This document shows positions 56,966 to 64,000 of a DNA stretch of 64,000 nucleotides, piece by piece (the stretch's first letter is position 1; every line of letters begins with the position of its first letter). The stretch covers positions 62,001 to 126,000 of the forward strand of contig NZ_SCVC01000031.1 of NCBI RefSeq assembly GCF_004297405.1, given 5' to 3'. The notes beneath the pieces were generated by a model. That model saw only the letters and a program-made list of their open reading frames with translations, was not told the DNA's origin and ran no database searches. The position numbers and the translations under genes are program-made. This stretch comes from Reyranella sp. GTDB taxonomy: Bacteria > Pseudomonadota > Alphaproteobacteria > Reyranellales > Reyranellaceae.

Positions 56966-58411
56966 TCAGGCGCCCGCTGCGAAGCCCGGCGGGAACTCGG
57001 CCGATGCGCCGGTCTCGGCGTCGAACGCCTCGGCGAGTCGGATGAGATGCGCTTCCTCATACCATGGCGCCACGAAGTGGATGCCGATCGGCAGGCCCGC
57101 CCTGGAGCGGCCGAACGGGATCGAGATCGCCGGATGGCCCGTCATGTTGAAGGGGATCGTGTAGGTGTACCAGGCGGCGCGCAGGTCACCGAGCGGCTTG
57201 CCGTCGACGACCAGCGGCTTGAACTGGTCCTGCGTGGCGAGCGGCGCCGGCGTCGCCACAGTTGGCGTCAGCAGAAGGTCGGCATCGGCGAACAGACGCT
57301 GCACCGACTTGTAGGCCGTGGTCCGGTCGGCCAGCGCACGACGCAGCATCACCGCGTCGACCGCATCGCCTTCGTCCAGCGTCTTGGCAAAGGAGGGATC
57401 GAGCTCGTCGCGCCGGTTCTTGAGGATGTCGGCGAAGCGCTCGATCTGGTTGGCGCGCAGGACGATGCGCGCCACGTCGAGCTTCCAGTCGACTTCGCGG
57501 CCATCCATTTCCTTGATGTGCGCACCCTGCTTGTCGAGAAAGGCGAGGGCCGCGTCGAGGCGCGCTTCGGTATCGGGATCGAGATAGCCGCCGGTCATGC
57601 GGCGGATCACGGTGACGCGCTTGCCGGCGATCGGATGCTCGCCCGTATTCTCGGGCCAGGCGAAGGGCGTGCGGCCGATGGCGGCGGTCCAGGGGTCGTC
57701 GCGATGGCCGCGCGACATCGACGCCAGGCCCGCGCCGAGATCGGTCGGGTGGCGCGCCATCACGCCGAGATAGGTGAGCTGACCGAACTGGTCGGGCGGA
57801 ACTTCGTGCGGCACGCGGCCAACCGTGGCCTTGAGGCCGTAGATACCGCAGCAGGCGGCCGGAATGCGGCCCGAGCCCGCGCCGTCGGTCGACATGGCAA
57901 TGGGGCCGAGACCCAGGGCGATGGAAACGGCCGCACCGCCGCTCGATCCACCCGACGTGTGCTCGCGATTCCATGGATTGCGCGTGACGCCGTGCAGACG
58001 GCTGTCGGTCAGAACCTTGTGACCGAACTCCGGCGTCGTGGTCTTGGCGAACAGCACGGCATCGGCGGCGCGCCACTGGGCGATCGCGTCGGCGTCGATG
58101 GTCGGAACATTGTCCTTCATGGTGAGCGAGGCGAAGGCCGTCCGCAGCCCCTTGGTCAGGATCAGGTCCTTGGCGGAGACGGGTACGCCCGCCAGCTTGC
58201 CGAAGCCGGTGCCGCGCTTGCGCCGGGCATCGAGCGCATCGGCCGCAGCGCGCGCGCCTTCGGCATCGAGAGTTGCGATCGGGTTGAAGGGTTCGGCCTT
58301 CTTGGTGCGCTCCAGCACCCCCTCGATGAGGTCGCGTGCCGAGACTTTGCCTGAGGTGAAAGCCTCGACATGCTGGGCGACAGTACGGCCGGCGAAATCC
58401 TTGGCGGACAT
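56966..58411 (-). CDS. amidase (amidase-signature family) inside an ABC operon
   Basis: Hydrolase of 481 aa. The Ser-Ser-Lys triad is present: Lys in VSAKDLILTKG, the Gly/Ser-rich loop SGGSSGGAAVS, and the nucleophile Ser in STDGAGSGRIPAACC. It would cleave an amide, releasing ammonia or an amine. ATG 58411 is used; AAAGAAG lies upstream. It lies between the ATPase gene and the first permease gene, so its substrate is probably the compound imported. Confidence 0.93.
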   Translation of the reverse strand: MSAKDFAGRTVAQHVEAFTSGKVSARDLIEGVLERTKKAEPFNPIATLDAEGARAAADALDARRKRGTGFGKLAGVPVSAKDLILTKGLRTAFASLTMKDNVPTIDADAIAQWRAADAVLFAKTTTPEFGHKVLTDSRLHGVTRNPWNREHTSGGSSGGAAVSIALGLGPIAMSTDGAGSGRIPAACCGIYGLKATVGRVPHEVPPDQFGQLTYLGVMARHPTDLGAGLASMSRGHRDDPWTAAIGRTPFAWPENTGEHPIAGKRVTVIRRMTGGYLDPDTEARLDAALAFLDKQGAHIKEMDGREVDWKLDVARIVLRANQIERFADILKNRRDELDPSFAKTLDEGDAVDAVMLRRALADRTTAYKSVQRLFADADLLLTPTVATPAPLATQDQFKPLVVDGKPLGDLRAAWYTYTIPFNMTGHPAISIPFGRSRAGLPIGIHFVAPWYEEAHLIRLAEAFDAETGASAEFPPGFAAGA

Positions 58412-58421
58412 GGTTCTTCTT

Positions 58422-59507
58422 TCAGGTTGAGACGAAGACGGTGAGCGTGTCGGAAGGCACGGCGACACGCACCGTCTTTCCCTCCGCGAGTTCCGCGGCC
58501 TGTGGGGCGCCGGCCATCATCAGCGCCGTGAGTGGCCCCAACGGCGTATCGAGCATCGCCTTCACCGTGGGGCCAAGGCGGTGGAGCACATCGATGCGCG
58601 CCTCGAGCGCGAGCCCATTGTTGGTATCGTTGGCGATCGTGACGGCTTCCGGTCGACAGGCGATCTGGCAGGCAGCGCCTGCCGCCGGCTGTCCGACAAT
58701 GGCCGAAGGCGGCAGGTCGAAGCGATGATGGCCGAGGTCGACCGACACCGACGTGCCGGTCACCGTCGCGATGCGGCCTTCGAGCATGTTGATGTCGCCC
58801 ACGAAGCGCGCGACGAAAGGCGATGCCGGCCGGCGATAGATTTCGCCCGGGCTGCCGACCTGGCGTACGCGGCCGCCTTCCATGACGACGATCGTGTCGG
58901 ACAGCAAGGTCGCTTCTTCCTGGTCGTGCGTGACGAAGACGAAGGTGGTCGCGAGCTGGCGCTGGATCGCCTTCAGCTCGACCTGCAACTGACGGCGGAG
59001 CTGCAGATCGAGGGCGGAGAGGGGCTCGTCGAGCAGCAGGATCGCGGGCTCCAGGGCCAGCGACCGCGCCAGCGCCACGCGCTGCTTCTGGCCGCCGGAG
59101 AGTTGGCCGATGCGGCGGCGCTCGAAGCCCGCCAGCCCAACCAGACCCAGGAAACGCTCGACCTTGGTGGCGATCTCGGCCGTCGGCGCACCACGGACCT
59201 TGAGGCCGTAGGCGACATTTTCGAAGACGTCGAGGTGCGGAAACAGGGCGAGGTTCTGGAAGACCATGCCGATCGGCCGGCGCCGCGGCGTCACGCCCTG
59301 CATTGGTGCACCATCGATGGCGATGGTGCCACGGCTCGCCTCAAGGAAGCCCGCGATCAGACGCAGCAACGTCGTCTTACCGCAGCCCGAGGGACCGAGC
59401 AGGGTCACGAAGCTGCCCCCCTCGATCACGAGGTCGACGTTGCTGAGGACCGTCGTGGCGCCGAATTCCTTTCCGACGCCCGCGACCGTGATTGTGCCTC
59501 GCCTCAC
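58422..59507 (-). CDS. ABC transporter ATP-binding protein (PotA-like)
   Basis: ATPase of 361 aa with Walker A GPSGCGKTT, signature LSGGQKQRVALARSL and Walker B ILLLDEPLSALD, plus a C-terminal TOBE-like domain (GRIATVTGTSVSVDL and following). GTG 59507 overlaps the TGA of the binding-protein gene (GTGA). It energises the permeases at 55328-56964. Confidence 0.94.
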   Translation of the reverse strand: MRRGTITVAGVGKEFGATTVLSNVDLVIEGGSFVTLLGPSGCGKTTLLRLIAGFLEASRGTIAIDGAPMQGVTPRRRPIGMVFQNLALFPHLDVFENVAYGLKVRGAPTAEIATKVERFLGLVGLAGFERRRIGQLSGGQKQRVALARSLALEPAILLLDEPLSALDLQLRRQLQVELKAIQRQLATTFVFVTHDQEEATLLSDTIVVMEGGRVRQVGSPGEIYRRPASPFVARFVGDINMLEGRIATVTGTSVSVDLGHHRFDLPPSAIVGQPAAGAACQIACRPEAVTIANDTNNGLALEARIDVLHRLGPTVKAMLDTPLGPLTALMMAGAPQAAELAEGKTVRVAVPSDTLTVFVST

Positions 59508-60550
59508 TTCTGGACGCCGGACAGCAGCTTCTCGGCGCGATCGACGCGCGCCTCGTTGTGGTCGACGACGACGCTCCAATCCGGCGAATAGAGGCTCTTC
59601 ACGATGTCCTCGTAGGGCCGGCCCAGGGTCTTCTGCAGCTCTTCGGGCAGCTTGACCTTGGAGTTCATCGGCAACCAGCCGTCGAGCAGCGCGGCGCGCA
59701 GCTGCGGCTCGGCGCCGGCGATATAGTTCATCCAGACCAGCGCCTTGTCCTGGTGCTTGGCGCCCTTCGGGACCACCACGACATAGGGCAGCATCAGGAC
59801 GCCTTCCTTCGGCATCACGATGTCGACATTGGCGGCGCCCTGGCGGCGCAAGGCCCAGACACGCGAGGCATAGAAGGGAACGGCGGCGACTTCGCCGCGG
59901 GTCAGCAGCGTGTTCATATGCGCCAGCGAGGTGTAGGTCGCCAGCACGTTGGGCACGATGCGCTCCAGCAGCTTGAAGCCCGGATCGATGTCCTTCTCGC
60001 TGCCGCCCATGGCCTTGGCCATGATCACCGCGTCATAGGGCGCGAGATAGACCGGCCGCGTCACGGAGAGCTTGCCCTTCCACTTGGCGTCGGCCAGCCC
60101 TTGCCAGGAGGCGAAGTCCTCGGCCTTGGCCAGGTCGGTGTTGTAGGCGATCCCGTAGTAGGTGAAGTAGACCGGCAGGCCGACGTGGCGCCCCTTCTTG
60201 TCCTTGGTGAGGAACTTGGGATCAACATCGCCGATACCCGGGAGCTGCTTGTCGTCGAAGGTCTCGATCAGGCCTGCGTTGGAAAGGGCAATCGCCTCGA
60301 AGTAGGTGACCAGCGCCAGATTGTACTGGCTGGCCGCTGCCGGCGAGCGCAGGCCGCCGGCCGGATTCGGCACTTCCACCATCTTGATGGTGAACTTCTC
60401 GGCCGGCGAGAACTGCTTGATGAAGGCCTCGCGCCAGGTGTTGGCGCCGCCGCCGCCCCACACCGCCATGGTGAGTTCCTGTGCCGCGGCACTTCCCGCG
60501 ACGCACACCATGGCGGCGGCGCAAGCCAGCGCCTTCAATCGGTTCATCAT
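59504..60550 (-). CDS. ABC transporter substrate-binding protein (PotD/opine-type)
   Basis: Periplasmic receptor of 348 aa with a signal peptide (about 1-23, AAA-QE). The mature part starts LTMAVWGGGGANTWREAFIKQF. It belongs to the extracellular solute-binding family 1/PotD group, whose ligands are polyamines, opines or related amines. First gene of the minus-strand operon; divergent from a second such system at 60720. Confidence 0.92.
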   Translation of the reverse strand: MMNRLKALACAAAMVCVAGSAAAQELTMAVWGGGGANTWREAFIKQFSPAEKFTIKMVEVPNPAGGLRSPAAASQYNLALVTYFEAIALSNAGLIETFDDKQLPGIGDVDPKFLTKDKKGRHVGLPVYFTYYGIAYNTDLAKAEDFASWQGLADAKWKGKLSVTRPVYLAPYDAVIMAKAMGGSEKDIDPGFKLLERIVPNVLATYTSLAHMNTLLTRGEVAAVPFYASRVWALRRQGAANVDIVMPKEGVLMLPYVVVVPKGAKHQDKALVWMNYIAGAEPQLRAALLDGWLPMNSKVKLPEELQKTLGRPYEDIVKSLYSPDWSVVVDHNEARVDRAEKLLSGVQK

Positions 60551-60719
60551 CGTTTGCCCCCTTCACAACCCCTGTTGTTTCAACGTTAGGCGGGTCTGGC
60601 GATGACGGAGAAATTCATTCGTCCTCCATGGTTATTCCAGAAAGTTATGAGCATGGAAGTTGCTCACTTCGGAAGGCGCTCCTACAGTCGTGTGGAGAAA
60701 ACGAAACAGGGGGTCTGTC

Positions 60720-61784
60720 ATGGACATCAAGCGTCCGCACCGCCGTCACGTTCTTTCGCTTGTGGGAGGCGCCGCAGCCGTCGGCGTATCGGGCCGGGCG
60801 TTCGCCCAGGCAGAGCCGCCCAAGCCCACTCAAATCGTGGTCAATCATTCCGGCGGGTCGATGGGCACCGCCATGCGCAAGGCCTTCTTCAACGGCTTCG
60901 AGAAGAAGTACGGGATCAGGGTCGTCGAAACGAGCCCGGTCGATTTCGGCAAGCTGCGCGCCATGGTCGACTCCGGCAATGTCGAATGGGACCTGACAGA
61001 GATCGGCGGCCAGGATGCCATCCGCGCCTCCAAGCTGAACCTGCTCGACAAGGTCGATCCCAAGGTGGTCGACCGCTCCAAGTATCCGCCGACGGCGCAG
61101 AATCCCAATGTCTTCGCCTCGTCGGTCTATACGACGATCATCGGTTACCGCACCGACGTCTTCAAAGGCGGCACGCATCCCAAGAGCTGGGCGGAATGGT
61201 GGGACGTCAAGAAGTTCCCCGGCGCGCGTTCCATGCGCAACCATCCGACCGACAATCTCGAATTCGCGCTGATTGCTGACGGTGTCCCGAAGGACAAGGT
61301 CTATCCGATCGACTTCGATCGTGCCTTCAAGAAGCTCGACCAGATCAAGCCGCATGTGACGGCATGGTGGTCGACCGGCCAGCAGCCGGCGCAGCTCCTG
61401 CTCGACAAGGAGGTCGTGTTGGCGACCGGCTGGAACGGCCGCTTCTACGACGTGATCAAGAAGGGTGGACCGATCGAGATCGAATGGAACGAGGGTGCCT
61501 TGAAGCAGGGCAGCTTCGCCATCCCGCGCGGTGCCAAGAACCCCTACTGGGCCAACAAGATGCTGGCCGAGCTGGCGGTCCCGCAGCAGCAGGCGGTCTA
61601 TGCCTCGGAGCTGGGTTATCCCGGCCTCAATCTCGAGTCGCTGAACTTCGTCGACGCCAAGGTGAAGCCCTATCTGCCGACCGCGTATCTCGACAAGCAG
61701 TTCTGGATCAGTGACGAGTGGTATGCCGAGAACGGCGCCAAGGCGCAGGAACTATGGAATGCCTGGATGCTGAAGAAGGCGTAA
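60720..61784 (+). CDS. ABC transporter substrate-binding protein (PotD-like), Tat-type signal
   Basis: Receptor of 354 aa with a twin-arginine-like signal (RPHRRHVLSLVGGAAAVGVS, cleavage near AFA-QA). QIVVNHSGGSMGTAMRKAFFNGF and YRTDVFKGGTHPKSWAEWWDVKKFPG are typical of PotD-like proteins. ATG 60720 is chosen for the CAGGGGG upstream. The 169 nt before it (60551-60719) are the divergent promoter region with the other ABC operon; no clear operator was seen. Confidence 0.92.
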   Translation: MDIKRPHRRHVLSLVGGAAAVGVSGRAFAQAEPPKPTQIVVNHSGGSMGTAMRKAFFNGFEKKYGIRVVETSPVDFGKLRAMVDSGNVEWDLTEIGGQDAIRASKLNLLDKVDPKVVDRSKYPPTAQNPNVFASSVYTTIIGYRTDVFKGGTHPKSWAEWWDVKKFPGARSMRNHPTDNLEFALIADGVPKDKVYPIDFDRAFKKLDQIKPHVTAWWSTGQQPAQLLLDKEVVLATGWNGRFYDVIKKGGPIEIEWNEGALKQGSFAIPRGAKNPYWANKMLAELAVPQQQAVYASELGYPGLNLESLNFVDAKVKPYLPTAYLDKQFWISDEWYAENGAKAQELWNAWMLKKA

Positions 61785-61790
61785 CCGGCG

Positions 61791-62849
61791 TTGCGTACAG
61801 GTAAGGGGGCGGGTGAGGGATCGGCCGAACTCCTGATCGAAGGGGTGGCCAAGCGCTTCGGCGATGTCGTGGCGCTTGATCATGTCTCGCTGCAGGTGGC
61901 GCAGGGCGAGCTGCTGACCATCCTGGGCCCCAGCGGCTCCGGCAAGACGACCCTGCTGAAGGTCGTCGCCGGCTTCGAGACGCCCGATGCCGGACGTGTA
62001 ACGGTCGGCGGTGCGAACATCACTGCCCTGCCGCCGGCCAAGCGCGACATCGGCATGGTGTTCCAGAATTACGCGCTCTTTCCGCATCTCTCGGTGAAGG
62101 CCAACGTGGCCTTTCCGCTGGAGATGCGGAACGTCGGCAGGGCCGAGATCGACCGCAGGGTCGGCGAGGCTTTGGCGATGGTCGAGCTTGCGGGCTACGA
62201 GGCGCGTCTGCCCAAGCAGCTTTCCGGCGGTCAGCAGCAGCGAGTCGCTCTCGCCCGCGCCATCGTCTTCAATCCGCGGCTGCTGCTGCTCGACGAGCCG
62301 TTCGGCGCGCTCGACCGCAAACTGCGCGAGACCATGCAGCTCGAGGTGCGCCGCCTGCAGCGCAGGCTCGGGCTCACCACCATCTTCATCACCCACGACC
62401 AGGAAGAGGCGCTGGTACTTTCCGACCGAATCGCGGTGATGAACAAGGGCGCAATCCAGCAGATCGCGACGACGACGGAGATCTACGAGCGTCCGGCCAA
62501 CGATTTCGTCGCCGACTTCGTGGGCGAGAGTAACATCCTGCACGGCACGATGAGCGCGCCCGGCCTCGTCGCCTTGCCCGACGGCCGCAAGCTCATGGTC
62601 GACAGCGAAGCGGCGCCCGGTGCCAAGGTCGGCGTGCTGATGCGGCCGGAGCGTTTCGCGCCCGGCGGCATCAACGAGTTCACCGGCGAGATCGTCGAGG
62701 CGGTCTATCTCGGCACCACGTTCAAGTTGCGGCTGGCCTGTGAGGGCGGGCAGGAGCTGCTGGTCCGCCAGCCGGCGCGCGGCCCGCTGCCCGCCGCTGG
62801 CACGACGATCACCGTCGGCATCGATCCGGAAGCGATCCATGTTTTCTAG
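61791..62849 (+). CDS. ABC transporter ATP-binding protein (PotA-like)
   Basis: ATPase of 352 aa. Walker A GPSGSGKTT, signature LSGGQQQRVALARAI and Walker B LLLLDEPFGALD are intact, followed by a TOBE-like regulatory domain. The apparent start is TTG at 61791, 6 nt after the receptor stop and preceded by AAGAAGG; no in-frame ATG lies before the ATP-binding domain. Works with the permeases at 63003 and 63809. Confidence 0.92.
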   Translation: MRTGKGAGEGSAELLIEGVAKRFGDVVALDHVSLQVAQGELLTILGPSGSGKTTLLKVVAGFETPDAGRVTVGGANITALPPAKRDIGMVFQNYALFPHLSVKANVAFPLEMRNVGRAEIDRRVGEALAMVELAGYEARLPKQLSGGQQQRVALARAIVFNPRLLLLDEPFGALDRKLRETMQLEVRRLQRRLGLTTIFITHDQEEALVLSDRIAVMNKGAIQQIATTTEIYERPANDFVADFVGESNILHGTMSAPGLVALPDGRKLMVDSEAAPGAKVGVLMRPERFAPGGINEFTGEIVEAVYLGTTFKLRLACEGGQELLVRQPARGPLPAAGTTITVGIDPEAIHVF

Positions 62850-62868
62850 GCCGAGAGGAAAGAGAAAA

Positions 62869-62976
62869 CCTCATCCTGAGGAGGCCCGAAGGGCCGTCTC
62901 GAAGGATGGGAACGAGCACCACGCCTGTTGCCCATCCTTCGAGACGCGCCGCTGCGCCGCGCTCCTCAGGATGAGG
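62869..62976. repeat. long palindromic intergenic repeat inside an ABC operon
   Basis: The outer arms CCTCATCCTGAGGAG (62869-62883) and CTCCTCAGGATGAGG (62962-62976) are exact inverse complements. The inner arms GTCTCGAAGGATGGG (62896-62910) and CCCATCCTTCGAGAC (62931-62945) are as well, around a 20-nt loop. GC-rich, partly paired sequence lies between the arms. I recognise this as a dispersed element seen in many Rhizobiales-type genomes. Here it separates the ATPase and first permease genes. Confidence 0.88.
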
Positions 62977-63002
62977 TCGTCTGTTGGGGGACACTCGCGG
63001 CG

Positions 63003-63812
63003 ATGACAACCCGTGCAGCCTGGCCGGCGCTGCCGGCCCTGATCTTGCTGCTGGTCTTCTTCCTGTTTCCCGTCGTGCGCATGCTGGGCTTCAGCGTCGA
63101 GGCGGGCACGCTCGACTGGTACGCTAAGGCGCTGGGCGAGGGGCTTTACCTGCGCGTCTTCTGGAACACCTTCGAGATCGCCCTGCTGGTGACGCTCTTC
63201 TGCCTGCTGCTGGGCTATCCGCTGGGCTTCCTGATGGCCACCACGACGCCGGGTTGGGCGACCTTCGGATTCATCTGCGTCCTGCTGCCGCTTTGGACGT
63301 CGGTCCTGGTGCGCACCTATGCCTGGATGGTGCTGCTAGGCCGCAACGGTGTGCTGAACCGCACACTGATGGAGTCCGGCCTCACGACGGATCCGCTGCC
63401 GCTCCTGCACAACTTCACCGGCGTGCTGATCGGCATGGTGCATGTGCTGCTGCCCTACATGGTGCTGCCGATCTATGGCGCCGTGCGCCGCGTCGATCCG
63501 GCGATCCCGGCGGCGGCGGCCGGCCTTGGCGCTTCAAGTGCGCGCATCTTCTGGCGCATCTACCTGCCGCTCACCTTGAACGGCATCTTCGCCGGCAGCG
63601 TCCTGGTGTTCGTGCTGTCGCTGGGCTTCTTCATCACGCCGGCGCTGCTGGGCGGCGGCCGGGTGATGATGATCGCGGTCCTGATCGAGCAGCAGGTGCG
63701 CGAGACGTTGAACTGGCCTTTTGCCGCGGCGCTTTCGGCGGTGCTGCTGGTCTTCACCTTCGCCGTCTACGCAGTGGCGCAGCGCTTTACGCAGTCGGAG
63801 GCGACGAGATGA
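63003..63812 (+). CDS. ABC transporter permease (PotB-like)
   Basis: Permease of 269 aa with six predicted helices. The start MTTRAAWPALPALILLLVFF and the EAA-type loop AAAAGLGASSARIFWRIYLPLTL are typical. ATG 63003 is used because an upstream start would read into the palindromic repeat. ATGA overlap with the next permease gene. Confidence 0.92.
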   Translation: MTTRAAWPALPALILLLVFFLFPVVRMLGFSVEAGTLDWYAKALGEGLYLRVFWNTFEIALLVTLFCLLLGYPLGFLMATTTPGWATFGFICVLLPLWTSVLVRTYAWMVLLGRNGVLNRTLMESGLTTDPLPLLHNFTGVLIGMVHVLLPYMVLPIYGAVRRVDPAIPAAAAGLGASSARIFWRIYLPLTLNGIFAGSVLVFVLSLGFFITPALLGGGRVMMIAVLIEQQVRETLNWPFAAALSAVLLVFTFAVYAVAQRFTQSEATR

Positions 63813-64000
63813 GCCGCCGTCTCCTCGTCGCGGTCTGCGCGTTGATCTACTTCTTCCTGATGCTGCCGTTGCTGGTGGTGTTCCCGATCTCACTCTCCTC
63901 GGCACCTTACATGCAGTTCCCGCCGCCGGGCTTTTCCTGGCAGTGGTACGAACGCTATCTCGACGATCCGCAATGGATCGACGCGACGTGGCGCTCGCTC
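63809..64000 (+). CDS. ABC transporter permease (PotC-like), 3' end cut by window edge
   Basis: Only the first 64 codons are present: MSRRLLVAVCALIYFFLMLP, then LVVFPISLSSAPYMQFPPPGF, which is the PotC-like first helix and periplasmic start (YMQFPPPGFSWQWY). The start overlaps the preceding permease stop as ATGA. Second permease of the operon starting at 60720. Confidence 0.88.
   Translation, partial: MSRRLLVAVCALIYFFLMLPLLVVFPISLSSAPYMQFPPPGFSWQWYERYLDDPQWIDATWRSL

Noticed and set aside
56846-58354. Plus-strand 502-codon frame
   Set aside because: Antisense to the amidase gene, whose catalytic motifs are intact.
62740-63006. Small ORFs across the palindromic repeat
   Set aside because: They arise from the repeat sequence itself and overlap the real ATPase and permease genes.

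Overview
The window is GC-rich, densely packed bacterial chromosome. Gene content points to a metabolically versatile, probably soil-living alphaproteobacterium of the Rhizobiales or Rhodospirillales type. The evidence is orphan TctC/TAXI receptors, several ABC uptake operons, a CaiB-type CoA-transferase, an NAD-dependent FdsGBAD formate dehydrogenase, and a long palindromic intergenic repeat of a kind familiar from Rhizobiales genomes. This placement is inferred from content; no rRNA or tRNA gene was seen.

Layout. 1-7.3 kb: a GMC oxidoreductase cut by the window edge, a TctC receptor, two small unknown proteins, a GST, an M17 aminopeptidase, a 2-hydroxyacid dehydrogenase and a TAXI receptor. 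7.4-13 kb: a complete yejABEF peptide ABC transporter operon on the minus strand. 13.1-16.3 kb: a TctC receptor divergent from a two-gene unit. The first gene of that unit is a GrdB/PrdB-like protein with an in-frame UGA inside a U-x-x-C motif and a matching bacterial SECIS hairpin; the second is a class III CoA-transferase. 16.3-19.7 kb: an OprD-type porin and thiC, which is preceded by a TPP riboswitch and a hairpin that pairs with its ribosome binding site. 19.8-29.1 kb: an MdtABC-type RND efflux system with its outer membrane factor. 29.3-34.5 kb: an O-acetylhomoserine sulfhydrylase-like enzyme, a methyltransferase, a nitroreductase, dinB and a D-amino-acid-oxidase-like flavoprotein whose motifs are circularly permuted. 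34.6-41.6 kb: a LysR regulator, fdsGBAD and a coupled SDR protein. 41.6-45.8 kb: an aldo/keto reductase, small and unknown genes, a carboxymuconolactone decarboxylase-family protein, and a TauD-type dioxygenase divergent from a TetR regulator across a perfect 22-bp palindrome. 45.8-50.3 kb: a Fur-like dyad and then a DUF3649-PepSY-DUF3325-exbB-exbD-tonB iron-uptake energising operon. 50.3-55.3 kb: a flavin oxidase, an M14-type peptidase and a peptide-binding protein, divergent from a LysR regulator. 55.3-64 kb: two divergent polyamine/opine-type ABC operons. One carries an amidase gene inside it, and the other has the palindromic repeat between its ATPase and first permease genes.

The strongest candidate for something new is the selenoprotein unit at 14187-16320. 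The sequence shows the UGA, the UxxC context, conserved-looking reading frame on both sides, and a 7-bp stem with a G in the second loop position, 17 nt after the UGA. Its function, and its pairing with a CoA-transferase, are inference.
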